NCBI GenBank assembly: GCA_910585205.1
Contig: CAJUCC010000047.1
Location: forward strand, 41,672-105,671
DNA length: 64,000 nt
Source of the DNA: an uncultured Lachnospiraceae bacterium
GTDB lineage: Bacteria; Bacillota; Clostridia; Lachnospirales; Lachnospiraceae
Reading direction: 5' to 3'
This document shows, piece by piece, positions 17,535 through 26,383 of the stretch. The notes under the pieces were generated by a model that was not told the origin of the DNA, did not search any database, and worked only from the letters and a program-made list of their open reading frames with translations. Each line of letters starts with the position of its first letter. Within the stretch, counting starts at the first letter, position 1. The translations under genes were made by a program, and so were the position numbers.

Positions 17535-18596
17535 ATGGGATGGGAAAAAAATGTGCGGAACGCGGTTCCCTACACACCGGGGGAACAGCCCGGAGGCGGG
17601 AACATTATCAAATTAAATACAAATGAGAATCCGTACCCGCCGCCGCCGGGGGTGCTGGAGGCAGTCCGGAATCTGGAGGCGGCGCAGTACAGTCTGTATC
17701 CCGACCCGGATGCGGGGGCGCTGCGGCAGTGTCTGGCGGATTATTACGGAGTGGAAAAGGAGCGGGTATTTGTCGGTGTGGGTTCCGATGATGTACTGGC
17801 GCTTTCGTTTCTGACGTTTTTTAACGGCGGCCGGCCGGTCTTGTTTCCCGACATAACGTATTCTTTTTATGATGTATGGGCGAATCTGTACGGAATCCCG
17901 TATCGGACCGTACCGCTGCGGGAAGACTTTACGATAGACGAAAAAGATTATATGTGTGAGAACGGCGGCATTATTTTCCCGAATCCGAACGCGCCTACGG
18001 GTGTGCTGGAGCCGCTTGATAAGATCGAAGCGATCGTGCGGGCGAATCCGAATGCGGTTGTGATTGTGGATGAGGCGTACATTGATTTTGGCGGAGAGAG
18101 CGCGCTGCCGCTGCTGGACCGATATGAAAACCTGCTGCTTGTCAGAACGTTTTCCAAGTCCCGTTCGCTGGCCGGATTGCGGATTGGTTTTGCACTGGGC
18201 AGCAAAAAGCTGATCGGGTATCTGCAGGATGTGAAGTTTTCCTTTAACTCGTATACGATGAATCTGCCTTCTCTGGCGGCGGGCGCTGCCAGTATTGCCG
18301 ACGAACCGTATTTCCGGGAACAGCTGCGGAAGGTGACGCAGGTGCGGGAGTGGGTGAAAAAAGAACTGCAGGCACTGGGGTTTTCGGGAACCGATTCCCG
18401 GAGCAATTTTGTCTTTGTCACGCACCCGAAGATTCCGGCGAAGGATTTGTTTCTGGCTTTGCGGGAAGCGGGGATTTATGTGCGGTATTTTGAAAAGCCG
18501 CGGATTGACCGCTATCTGCGAATCAGCATCGGTACGCGGGAACAGATGCATGCTTTGCTGATATTTTTGAAACAATATATAACAGAAAGAAAATAG
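17535..18596 (+). CDS. hisC: Histidinol-phosphate aminotransferase family protein
   Basis: PLP enzyme of 353 residues that swaps amino groups between histidinol phosphate and 2-oxoglutarate in histidine synthesis. Visible motifs: KLNTNENPYPPPPGV, DEAYIDF, and the PLP-lysine block TFSKSRSLAGLRIG. The length is normal for HisC from the start chosen here, which follows AGAGAGGAACGG. In-frame codons upstream to 17358 precede the promoter. No other his genes are in the window, so use with other aromatic substrates is possible. A small GCTTCCGG/CCGGAAGC hairpin lies in the leader at 17486-17506. Confidence 0.88.
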   Translation: MGWEKNVRNAVPYTPGEQPGGGNIIKLNTNENPYPPPPGVLEAVRNLEAAQYSLYPDPDAGALRQCLADYYGVEKERVFVGVGSDDVLALSFLTFFNGGRPVLFPDITYSFYDVWANLYGIPYRTVPLREDFTIDEKDYMCENGGIIFPNPNAPTGVLEPLDKIEAIVRANPNAVVIVDEAYIDFGGESALPLLDRYENLLLVRTFSKSRSLAGLRIGFALGSKKLIGYLQDVKFSFNSYTMNLPSLAAGAASIADEPYFREQLRKVTQVREWVKKELQALGFSGTDSRSNFVFVTHPKIPAKDLFLALREAGIYVRYFEKPRIDRYLRISIGTREQMHALLIFLKQYITERK

Positions 18597-18605
18597 GAGA
18601 AGATT

Positions 18606-19106
18606 ATGGAAAGTCTGGTAGCATGGTTTACGGAAACGCTGGGGGGATATATTTCAAGGGAACTGGTTATTTTTATTATTTCAATGATTCCGATTCTCGA
18701 ACTGCGCGGCGGCCTGGTGGCGGCTTCGCTGCTGCAGGTGCCGATTACGACGGCGATCCCGATCTGTATTATCGGAAATGTCATTCCGGTGCCGTTTATC
18801 CTGCTCTTTATCCGGCAGATTTTTAAATTGCTGCGGAATGTAAAGGGGATTGGCGGCCTGATACGAAAACTGGAAGCGCGTGCGATGGGAAAAAGCGACA
18901 GTATCCGCAAATATGAATTTTGGGGGCTGGTGCTCTTTGTCGGCGTTCCGCTGCCGGGAACGGGTGCGTGGACGGGCTCTCTGATTGCGGCTTTGCTGGA
19001 AGTGGATTTTAAGAAGGCGATTTTGGCGGTACTGCTTGGCATTGCCATGGCGACGGTTATCATGTCCGTTGTCTCATACGGATTGTTGGGAGCGGTCATA
19101 GGCTAG
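18606..19106 (+). CDS. Small multidrug export family membrane protein
   Basis: Membrane protein of 166 residues matching the Sm_multidrug_ex family: ELRGGLVAA in the first part and the proline-glycine turn FVGVPLPGTGAWTGSL in the second, with four to five helices. Export function is the family label; direct evidence is thin. It lies nine bases after hisC and 24 bases before the methyltransferase gene, in one apparent transcript. Confidence 0.8.
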   Translation: MESLVAWFTETLGGYISRELVIFIISMIPILELRGGLVAASLLQVPITTAIPICIIGNVIPVPFILLFIRQIFKLLRNVKGIGGLIRKLEARAMGKSDSIRKYEFWGLVLFVGVPLPGTGAWTGSLIAALLEVDFKKAILAVLLGIAMATVIMSVVSYGLLGAVIG

Positions 19107-19130
19107 CGAAAGCAGGGGACGGGGATTCGT

Positions 19131-19898
19131 ATGGAAGCGTATACGGGATTTGCGGAAGTTTATGACATTTTTATGGATGAAGTGCCTTATGCGGCGTGGT
19201 GTGATACGGTTTGCGGCGCGCTGGAACGGTTTGGCGTCTCCGGGGGACTGGTACTGGATTTGGGGTGCGGGACGGGAGCGCTGACGGAGCTTTTGGCGGC
19301 ACGCGGATACGATATGATCGGGGTTGACAATGCGCCGGAGATGCTGGAGCGGGCCATGCGCAAGCGGGAGCGGTCCGGGCATGATATTTTGTATCTTTGT
19401 CAGGATATGCGCAGCTTTGAACTGTACGGCACGGTCGGCGCGGTGGTCAGTTTGTGTGACAGTCTGAATTATATTCTGGATCCGGAGGAATTATTGCAGG
19501 TGTTTTGTCTGGTGAATAATTATCTGGATCCGGGCGGCGTGTTTTTCTTTGATTTTAATACCGTTTATAAATACGGTGAAGTGATCGGGGATACGGTGAT
19601 TGCGGAGAACCGGGAGCACTGTAGTTTTATCTGGGAAAATGAATTTGACGCGGCGTCGTGCGTGAATATTTATGACATTACGATTTTTACGGAGGAAGCG
19701 GACGGCCGGTATCGGAAAGCGGCGGAAACGCATTATCAGCGCGGCTATACGCTGGCGGAGATCCGGGCGCTGGTGGAGCGGGCAGGCATGATTTTTCTGG
19801 AGGCGGCGGACGCGGATACGAAAGGCGCGGTGACGGCGCACAGCGAGCGGATTTATGTGGCGGCCCGTGAACGGGGAAAGAACGGAGAGATGAGATAG
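19131..19898 (+). CDS. Class I SAM-dependent methyltransferase
   Basis: Cytoplasmic enzyme of 255 residues with a Rossmann fold: motif I is VLDLGCGTGALTE near residue 42, motif II IGVDNAPEML, and a post-motif DSLNYI. The middle domain resembles small-molecule methyltransferases with a beta-strand cap. The substrate is unknown. GGGGACGGGGATTCGT precedes the ATG. The stop is directly followed by the hslO start. Confidence 0.82.
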   Translation: MEAYTGFAEVYDIFMDEVPYAAWCDTVCGALERFGVSGGLVLDLGCGTGALTELLAARGYDMIGVDNAPEMLERAMRKRERSGHDILYLCQDMRSFELYGTVGAVVSLCDSLNYILDPEELLQVFCLVNNYLDPGGVFFFDFNTVYKYGEVIGDTVIAENREHCSFIWENEFDAASCVNIYDITIFTEEADGRYRKAAETHYQRGYTLAEIRALVERAGMIFLEAADADTKGAVTAHSERIYVAARERGKNGEMR

Positions 19899-20780
19899 AT
19901 GGGCGATTATATTGTGAGAGCGACGGCGGCAGACGCACAGATTCGGGCGTTTGCCGCCGTGACAAAGGAGCTGACGGAAACGGCGCGGGAGCGGCATGCC
20001 ATGAGCCCGGTAGCGACGGCGGCTCTGGGCAGGCTGATGACGGCAGGCTGTATGATGGGCAGTATGCTGAAAAACGGCGATGATCTGCTGACGCTGATAA
20101 TCGACGGCGACGGCCCGATCGGCGGACTGACGGTGACGGCCGACGGGCAGGGAAATGTCAAGGGATATGCGGTACACCCGCAGGTAATGCTGCCGCCCAG
20201 TCCCGCGGGAAAGCTGGACGTAGGCGGCGCGGTGGGCCAGGGAACACTGCGCGTTATCAGGGACATGGGACTGAAGGAGCCGTATGCCGGGCAGACGGCG
20301 CTGCAGACCGGTGAGATTGCGGAAGATCTGACGTATTATTTTGCCGCGTCGGAGCAGGTGCCTTCCGGCGTGGGACTGGGCGTGCTGATGAACCGGGACA
20401 ATACGGTACGGCAGGCCGGCGGCTTTATTATCCAGTTGATGCCCTTTGCGGAGGAGGCGGCCGTGCAGCGGCTGGAGCATAATCTGCAGGGGATTCCGGC
20501 CGTAACCGCCATGCTGGACGGCGGCGATACGCCGGAGCGTATGCTGGAACGGCTGCTTGACGGTCTGGCGCCTGTGATTACGGAGCGGATGCCCGTGCGC
20601 TTTTTCTGTAACTGCTGCAAGGACAGGGTGGAAAAAGCGATTATCAGCATCGGCAGTAAGGAAATCACGGATATGATTGCGGAGGATAAGCCGATTACGG
20701 TGAATTGTCATTTCTGCAATACGGACTATACCTTTTCGGTAGCGCAGCTGCGGGAAATATGGAAAAAGGCGGTACGATAA
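19899..20780 (+). CDS. hslO: Redox-regulated chaperone Hsp33
   Basis: Holdase chaperone of 293 residues that binds unfolding proteins during oxidative stress. The zinc switch is present at the C-terminus: CNC in RFFCNCCKD and CHFC in VNCHFCNTDY; a third Cys follows the first pair directly. The N-terminal domain begins with DYIVRATAADAQIRAFA, and GYVxxP-type sequence (KGYAVHPQV) is recognisable. GAGAGATGAGATAG precedes the ATG. The stop shares one base with the start of nadE. Confidence 0.95.
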   Translation: MGDYIVRATAADAQIRAFAAVTKELTETARERHAMSPVATAALGRLMTAGCMMGSMLKNGDDLLTLIIDGDGPIGGLTVTADGQGNVKGYAVHPQVMLPPSPAGKLDVGGAVGQGTLRVIRDMGLKEPYAGQTALQTGEIAEDLTYYFAASEQVPSGVGLGVLMNRDNTVRQAGGFIIQLMPFAEEAAVQRLEHNLQGIPAVTAMLDGGDTPERMLERLLDGLAPVITERMPVRFFCNCCKDRVEKAIISIGSKEITDMIAEDKPITVNCHFCNTDYTFSVAQLREIWKKAVR

Positions 20781-22696
20781 TGGAACATGGGTTTATCAAA
20801 ACGGCGGCGGTAACGCCGAAGATCAAAGTGGCGGATCCCGCATATAACAGTGCGGCGATCTGTCAGGGTATCAGAGAGGCTTATGATAAAGGGGCACGGA
20901 TTCTCGTATTCCCGGAACTGTGTCTGACCGGTTACACATGCGGCGATCTCTTTTTGCAGGGGCGGCTGCTGGAGGAAACGCGCATACGGCTGCAGGAGAT
21001 TACGGCATTCACGGCGGGGATGTCGGCGTTGGTTTTCATAGGGCTGCCGCTGGAACAGGACGGAAAGCTGTATAACGGCGCGGCGGCTATTTCGGACGGA
21101 CGGCTGTTGGCGTTTATTCCGAAGCGGTATATTCCCGCATACGGAGAATTTTATGAGGCGAGACATTTTACGCCGGGCAGCCGGCGGGCGGTATCCGTTT
21201 CGGTGAACGGTTTTACGATTCCGTTCGGGACGGATATTCTGCTGGAGGCGGATCACCTCCCGGGGCTGCGGGTCGGCTGTGAGATATGCGAAGACCTGTG
21301 GGCGGCGCAGACGCCGGGGACGGATCACGCGCTTGCGGGCGCCACGGTGCTTGTCAATCTCTCGGCCTCCAATGAGACGATCGGCAAGGACGCTTATCGG
21401 GAAATGCTCGTAAAATCCGTCAGCGCGCGGCTGGTGGCAGGATATGTCTACTGCAGTGCGGGTGAGGGGGAATCGACGCAGGACGTGGTATTCGGCGGTC
21501 ATAATATCATTGCCGAAAACGGTGTGATACTGGAACGGAAGAAAGAATTCGGCTGTGAGACGATTTTCGGTGATCTGGATATCAACCGGCTGTGCTTTGA
21601 GCGGCGGCGGATGAACACGTGGCCGCCGGCGCAGACGGAAGGCTATACGACAGTGCCGTTTCATCTGAAACGGGAGGAGACAAGGCTGACGAGGAAATAC
21701 GGAAGCATGCCGTTTGTGCCGGATGAGGAGACGGAACGGGCAAGGCGGTGTGAGGAGATTCTTTCGATTCAGTCTTACGGATTGAAAAAGCGGTTTGCTC
21801 ACACCGGATGTAAAACGGCGGTTATCGGCGTTTCCGGCGGTCTGGATTCCACGCTTGCGCTGCTTGTGGCGGCGCGGACGTTTGATTTGCTCTCTCTCGA
21901 CCGACAGGGCATTCTGGCCGTGACAATGCCCTGTTTCGGGACGACGGACAGGACATACGACAATGCCTGCCGGCTGACTCGTTCTCTGGGACTGACGCTG
22001 GAGGAAGTCGATATTAAGGAAGCGGTGGGGATTCATTTCCGGGACATCGGACAGGCGCAGGACTGCCATGACGTCACCTACGAAAACGCACAGGCGCGGG
22101 AGCGCACACAGGTATTGATGGATATTGCCAATCGGGAGAACGGCCTTGTGATCGGTACCGGGGATATGTCGGAGCTTGCGCTAGGATGGGCTACTTATAA
22201 CGGCGATCATATGTCGATGTACGGTGTAAACAGCGGCGTGCCGAAAACGCTTGTGCGGCATCTGGTGCGGTATTATGCGGATACGTGCGGCGATCGGGAG
22301 CTGAGCAGCGTATTGACGGATATTCTGGATACGCCGGTGAGCCCGGAGCTTCTGCCTCCTGTGGAGGGCAACATTTCGCAGAAGACAGAAGATTTGGTGG
22401 GCCCGTATGAATTGCATGATTTCTTCCTTTATTATATGCTGCGCGCGGGCTTCCCGCCGGCAAAGCTGTATCGGATCGCAAGGCAGGCGTTTGCCGGCCG
22501 GTATCCGGATTCGGTGATTCTGCAGTGGATGCAGACGTTTTACCGCCGTTTTTTCTCACAACAGTTCAAACGCTCCTGCCTGCCGGACGGGCCGAAAGTC
22601 GGGAGCGTGGCGGTTTCTCCCCGGGGGGATCTGCGGATGCCTTCGGATGCGTGTATGGCTGCCTGGCAGGCAGAACTGGAAAGTCTGTCACAGTAA
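20780..22696 (+). CDS. nadE: Glutamine-dependent NAD+ synthetase
   Basis: Two-domain enzyme of 638 residues that makes NAD+ from deamido-NAD+, ATP and glutamine. The N-terminal nitrilase-type glutaminase has Glu in VFPELCLTGY, Lys in IPKRYIPAYGEF and Cys in GCEICEDLW. The C-terminal synthetase has the pyrophosphatase loop GVSGGLDST and the GTGDMSELALGWATYNGDHMS region. Start 20780 overlaps the hslO stop (TAATG); longer readings from 20705 or 20759 lie within hslO. Glutamine supply links it to glnA, three genes on. Confidence 0.95.
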   Translation: MEHGFIKTAAVTPKIKVADPAYNSAAICQGIREAYDKGARILVFPELCLTGYTCGDLFLQGRLLEETRIRLQEITAFTAGMSALVFIGLPLEQDGKLYNGAAAISDGRLLAFIPKRYIPAYGEFYEARHFTPGSRRAVSVSVNGFTIPFGTDILLEADHLPGLRVGCEICEDLWAAQTPGTDHALAGATVLVNLSASNETIGKDAYREMLVKSVSARLVAGYVYCSAGEGESTQDVVFGGHNIIAENGVILERKKEFGCETIFGDLDINRLCFERRRMNTWPPAQTEGYTTVPFHLKREETRLTRKYGSMPFVPDEETERARRCEEILSIQSYGLKKRFAHTGCKTAVIGVSGGLDSTLALLVAARTFDLLSLDRQGILAVTMPCFGTTDRTYDNACRLTRSLGLTLEEVDIKEAVGIHFRDIGQAQDCHDVTYENAQARERTQVLMDIANRENGLVIGTGDMSELALGWATYNGDHMSMYGVNSGVPKTLVRHLVRYYADTCGDRELSSVLTDILDTPVSPELLPPVEGNISQKTEDLVGPYELHDFFLYYMLRAGFPPAKLYRIARQAFAGRYPDSVILQWMQTFYRRFFSQQFKRSCLPDGPKVGSVAVSPRGDLRMPSDACMAAWQAELESLSQ

Positions 22697-22702
22697 CATC
22701 TA

Positions 22703-23179
22703 TTATTCCGCAGGACCGGCGGCATCCTCTGTACTCGTACCGGATGCTGCTTTTTCCAGCGACTGGGAGATGGCGTTCAACAGCAGCATGGAAGTATAGC
22801 GGTTATCGTCGGAATAGGAAATGCCTTCCAGAGATTGATTGGTTTCGATTTGCCGGGCCAGTTCGTCAAAAGAAGGCTCGATCAGCGGGTACATGGTGGC
22901 AACCGCTTCGTCCAGCGTTTGCAGACGCACCGCGTTGATCCGGTTCTCATCGACGACCACTTCAATATCGACCGTGCTTCCGCCGAGCTGTATGGAAGTG
23001 GTATAGATGCCGGGTATGTAGGCGTTTTCCGCCTGTGCGCTGTCCTTATCCTGTTTTTTCTGATCCGGCAGGAACATAATGACAAGCAATACGATAAAGA
23101 GGACGCCGAGAACAAGGAATATCCCGGTATACAGTAATTCCTTCAGGTGAAGGACAACGATTTTGGTTCTGGAACTCAT
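22703..23179 (-). CDS. Membrane-anchored protein, unknown function
   Basis: Protein of 158 residues: cytoplasmic start, one transmembrane helix (about 14-37), then an extracytoplasmic domain opening with YIPGIYTTSIQLGGSTVDIEV, a beta-sheet pattern somewhat like FMN-binding or other small sensor-like domains, and an alpha-helical tail. No catalytic residue is recognised. It converges with nadE, with six bases between stops. ACGGGGATATT precedes the ATG. Likely a lineage-specific surface protein. Confidence 0.6.
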   Translation of the reverse strand: MSSRTKIVVLHLKELLYTGIFLVLGVLFIVLLVIMFLPDQKKQDKDSAQAENAYIPGIYTTSIQLGGSTVDIEVVVDENRINAVRLQTLDEAVATMYPLIEPSFDELARQIETNQSLEGISYSDDNRYTSMLLLNAISQSLEKAASGTSTEDAAGPAE

Positions 23180-23340
23180 AATAATATCCCCGTTTCCATT
23201 TTACTTTGTATAATGTATTAGCGGGGACGGGGGAATATGCACGTAATTTTATGACACGGGATACGATATCCGCAGAGCAGGCGAAATGTTTTCAGACGAG
23301 GTAAAAATTTCACGGAAAATATTGATAGGATGAACAACGA

Positions 23341-24208
23341 ATGAGATTAGAAGAACAAAGCAAAATGAAAGATAACAAACAATGGAGGATACCTTTTTCT
23401 CTTGGGAGATGGTATCGTGTAACTGCCGGTCATGCAGTAGTGTTAAACGTTATTTTTTTGTCTTGTTTTTTATTTGCGGCCGTATACAGGTTACACGTCA
23501 AAGTGGAACCGGAAGTGAAAATTTTGTATGGCGAAGCGCATACCGGAAATGGGGGGGCAACTCTTTTATACATACAGGGATAGAGAATTTTCGGGAGACT
23601 ATTTTCAGGGAGAGACGGGTTCAGGTGAAGAATTGAAAGAGATGTCGTTTCTCTTGTCTGATTTGGATTGGGGAGAGATGTCATATCGTCTGGATTTGCT
23701 TTTGGAGGAAGACGCTTTTACGATCTCCCGGATTTTTATTACATATGAAGACGAGATCCTTTTAGAGATAAAAAAAGGAGATTTGGAACAGTATATAGCA
23801 AAGCTGGATGCCTGTGAATACGGTTCGACATCCGGGCGATTTCATGTGTTATCCGGCGTTCCCTCTTTGTATTTTAATGACTATTTCAGCGAGTCTTTGT
23901 ATGAAGTGACAGATGGGATTGTAAAGACTGAACAACTGGAACGCATTTCCGGAGCGAACTGGAATTTGCTGCGTATTGCTTTTCTTTCTTACTTTATTCT
24001 GTTTATTTTTTGGTTTTGTGGGAGGCATGATCCGGATGAGAAGGGATTGTCTGCGCAGAATACGAAATCTGCAGGATGGAAATCAGTGATCGCTATGGTT
24101 GCCGCAGTAATTTTGGTTTGGAATTTCGTTTTGGTATTGTGTGTATTTTTTTCCCAAAATATAGAAAGTATTCTGAATCCCAAAGCATTGCCGGCAAAGC
24201 CGGGATAA
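23341..24208 (+). pseudogene. Membrane protein gene split by a frameshift at a G7 tract
   Basis: Two overlapping frames, 23341-23583 and 23528-24208, read as one protein if one G is removed from the run at 23551-23557: the first frame ends GEAHTGNGG and the second goes on QLFYTYRDREFSGDYF. The joined product would have about 288 residues: a transmembrane helix near 28-48, an extracytoplasmic beta-rich domain (DLDWGEMSYRLDL, GVPSLYFNDYF), and two helices near the C-terminus. The extracellular part resembles domains at the N-terminus of some Lachnospiraceae envelope enzymes, but no enzyme follows. The region is more AT-rich than its neighbours. It may be a decayed gene, phase variation or a sequencing error. 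Confidence 0.6.
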
Positions 24209-24226
24209 AAAATCTCCATACTGCTA

Positions 24227-24256
24227 TTGACAATTCCATTCATAAATTGCTATGAT
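24227..24256 (+). promoter_or_regulatory. Strong sigma-A promoter of glnA
   Basis: Perfect TTGACA (24227-24232), an 18-base spacer ending in TGC, and TATGAT (24251-24256). It begins a leader of about 190 bases. Confidence 0.8.
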
Positions 24257-24262
24257 AGCAGA

Positions 24263-24450
24263 CAGGACAAAGGCGTTCTTACCGACAGGGTAAGAATGCC
24301 TTTTTATCATATGGGAAATTCTTTCGGCTTTCCCATATGATAGAAACAAAATGTGCAGCTTGCGGAGAGGAAATGACTGCTTCGCAGTCTGTTTGCGCGC
24401 AAAGAATCGCGCAGACATGTTTTTTTATTATACGGGAAAGGACGATTATT
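24263..24450 (+). promoter_or_regulatory. Attenuator leader of glnA, probable ANTAR target
   Basis: Four hairpins sit between promoter and glnA. First, 24272-24300 (GGCGTTCTTACC/GGTAAGAATGCC) with five T. Second, 24307-24342, a perfect 13-base stem. Third, GACTGC-TTC-GCAGTC at 24375-24389. Fourth, a terminator at 24387-24426. The third and fourth share bases and cannot form together. With the ANTAR gene right behind glnA, this looks like antitermination control by nitrogen status. Confidence 0.6.
24387..24426 (+). terminator. Conditional terminator in the glnA leader
   Basis: Arms GTCTG...GCGCG and CGCGCAGAC with a short bulge; then ATG and a run of seven T. It lies 24 bases before the glnA start. 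The loop region includes AAAGAA, which has A and G at the places expected of an ANTAR hexaloop, though the closing pair is imperfect. Confidence 0.6.
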
Positions 24451-25791
24451 ATGAATCATCATACAAAACAATATACAAGAGAGGACATTATCAATCTGGT
24501 GCGCGACGAGGATGTGGAATTTATCCGTCTGCAGTTCACGGACATGCTCGGCTGTTTTAAAAATATTGCCGTGACGGCGAGCCAGTTGGAGAAAGCGCTG
24601 GACAACCGCTGTTCGTTTGATGCTTCGGCGCTGGAGGCGATGGGAAAGGACGGGGAGACAGAGCTGTATCTGCATCCTGACTACGATACGTTTGAAATCT
24701 TTCCGTGGCGGCCGCAGCAGGGAAAGGTTGCCAGGCTGATCTGTGACGTCTGTGATGCACAGGGACAGCCGTTTGCGGCCGATCCGCGTTATATTTTAAA
24801 GCGTGCGCTGCGGGAGGCGGCGGATATGGGGTATTGCTTTGAAGTGGGACCGGAGTGCGAATTTTTTCTGTTTCACTGTGACGAAAACGGCCTGCCCACG
24901 ACACTGACGCATGAGCAGGCAGGCTATTTCGATATGAGCCCGCTGGATCAGGGAGAAAACGCGCGGCGCGATATGGTTATGACGCTGGAAGAGATGGGGT
25001 TTGAGGTCGAGGCATCGCATCACGAATCGGCGCCGGCGCAGCATGAGATTGACTTTCGGCGGGACGAAGCGCTGAAGACGGCAGACAACATTATGACATT
25101 TAAGCTGGCGGTGAAAACCCTTGCCAGACGGCACGGCCTGCATGCGACTTTTATGCCGAAACCCAAATACGGGGCAGACGGTTCGGGAATGCATCTTACG
25201 ATGGCGCTGCTCCGGGACGGAAAAAACATCTTTACGGATGCAGGGCCGGCGGGCGGTTTGTGTGAGGAAGCGCAGTATTTTATCGGCGGCATATTACGGC
25301 ATGCCCGCGGGATGAGCGCCGTTACCAATCCGCTTGTCAATTCGTACAAAAGACTGGTGTCGGGTTACGAGGCGCCGGTATATATTGCGTGGTCTGACGG
25401 CTGCAGCAAAAGCCGGATGATCCGCGTTGTGCGGGATCAGGAAGCGGGTGTGCGGATTGAGCTGCGCTCGCCGGATTCCGCGGCCAATCCGTATCTGGCG
25501 CTGGCGCTCTGCCTGCAGGCGGGACTGGACGGAATCAAACATAAGATACTGCCGCCGGTGTGTGCAGACTGCGCTCCGTCCGATCGGGCGGAGGGCTGCG
25601 GCGATGCGGTCAGAGAACTTCCCGATACCCTGATCGAAGCGCTGCAGCAGATGAAAGGCGATCCTTTAATCCGCGCGGCGCTGGGCGAATATGCCTATGC
25701 GAAATACAGCGGCCTCAAAAAGAAAGAATGGGACCGTTACAAAGCGCAGGTCAGCGCATGGGAATTGGAACAATATTTAAGCAGATACTAG
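24451..25791 (+). CDS. glnA: Glutamine synthetase, type I
   Basis: Enzyme of 446 residues that joins ammonia and glutamate at the cost of ATP. Start block: YTREDIINLVRDEDVEFIRLQFTDMLG. Metal and glutamate sites: VGPECEFFLF, HHESAPAQHEIDFR, GADGSGMHLT, NSYKRLVSGYEAP and IELRSPDSAANPYL. The length and lack of an adenylylation loop fit the GSI-alpha group of Firmicutes. Start 24451 has AAAGGAC; a longer frame from 24337 runs through the leader hairpins and is rejected. The ANTAR regulator gene follows after 12 bases. Confidence 0.95.
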   Translation: MNHHTKQYTREDIINLVRDEDVEFIRLQFTDMLGCFKNIAVTASQLEKALDNRCSFDASALEAMGKDGETELYLHPDYDTFEIFPWRPQQGKVARLICDVCDAQGQPFAADPRYILKRALREAADMGYCFEVGPECEFFLFHCDENGLPTTLTHEQAGYFDMSPLDQGENARRDMVMTLEEMGFEVEASHHESAPAQHEIDFRRDEALKTADNIMTFKLAVKTLARRHGLHATFMPKPKYGADGSGMHLTMALLRDGKNIFTDAGPAGGLCEEAQYFIGGILRHARGMSAVTNPLVNSYKRLVSGYEAPVYIAWSDGCSKSRMIRVVRDQEAGVRIELRSPDSAANPYLALALCLQAGLDGIKHKILPPVCADCAPSDRAEGCGDAVRELPDTLIEALQQMKGDPLIRAALGEYAYAKYSGLKKKEWDRYKAQVSAWELEQYLSRY

Positions 25792-25803
25792 GAGGTATGT
25801 CCG

Positions 25804-26349
25804 TTGACCGGTATTATCATTGCGCTTCCGAAAGCGGAAGACGGAAGAAAACTGAAAAATATACTGGTGCGCAGCGGACATACGGTAACGGCGGTATGTA
25901 CGACAGGGGCGCAGGCCGTCGGTCATGCCGAGGGCCTCGACGACGGGATTGTCATTTGCGCCTGCCGTCTGCCGGATATGATGTTCACCGAACTGCAGAT
26001 GCAGCTTCCGGCGGCGTTCGAACTGTTGCTGCTGGCTTCCCGGCACCTGCTGGAAGAATATGCGGGAAGCGGCTGTCTGTCGGTTGCCATGCCGCTGCAG
26101 ATCCATGAACTGCTCGATACGCTGGCAATGATGGTGCATACACTGGAACGGCGGCGAAGGAGGCGGCGGTCTGCGCCGAAAGCGCGCAGCGGGGAAGAAC
26201 TGTCCGTGCTGCGAAAGGCGAAGGCGCTGCTGATGGAACGAAATCATATGACAGAGGAAGAAGCGCACCGCTATATCCAGAAATGCAGCATGGACAGCGG
26301 CACGAATATGATCGAAACGGCGCAGATGGTATTGTCTGTCATGCAATAG
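25804..26349 (+). CDS. ANTAR-domain response regulator (antiterminator)
   Basis: RNA-binding regulator of 181 residues with a TTG start eight bases after AGGAGG; the nearby ATG at 25797 is out of frame. The N-terminal ~115 residues look like a degenerate receiver domain; the run ERRRRRRR links to a C-terminal ANTAR domain (KALLMERNHMTEEEAHRYIQKCSMDSGTNM). ANTAR proteins bind paired hairpins in nascent RNA and prevent termination. Its location behind glnA, itself preceded by a terminator, suggests it controls glnA in response to nitrogen. The usual phospho-Asp pocket is not obvious. Confidence 0.87.
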   Translation: MTGIIIALPKAEDGRKLKNILVRSGHTVTAVCTTGAQAVGHAEGLDDGIVICACRLPDMMFTELQMQLPAAFELLLLASRHLLEEYAGSGCLSVAMPLQIHELLDTLAMMVHTLERRRRRRRSAPKARSGEELSVLRKAKALLMERNHMTEEEAHRYIQKCSMDSGTNMIETAQMVLSVMQ

Positions 26350-26360
26350 CGGTATATACT
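26332..26360 (+). promoter_or_regulatory. Sigma-A promoter of dapF
   Basis: TTGTCT (26332-26337), a 17-base spacer and TATACT (26355-26360), overlapping the end of the ANTAR gene. Confidence 0.55.
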
Positions 26361-26383
26361 GGAAACAGAAAGGGGAGATGACT

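Noticed and set aside
20726..22069. Long minus-strand reading frame (447 codons) over nadE
   Set aside because: Antisense to clear NAD synthetase; composition is Arg/His-rich as expected of a mirror frame, with no domain.
23221..24220. Insertion of a mobile element
   Set aside because: AT-richer, but no transposase, terminal repeats or target duplication could be found.
24337..24450. Longer glutamine synthetase start
   Set aside because: Would translate the leader hairpins; no ribosome site, and the enzyme family begins near 24451.
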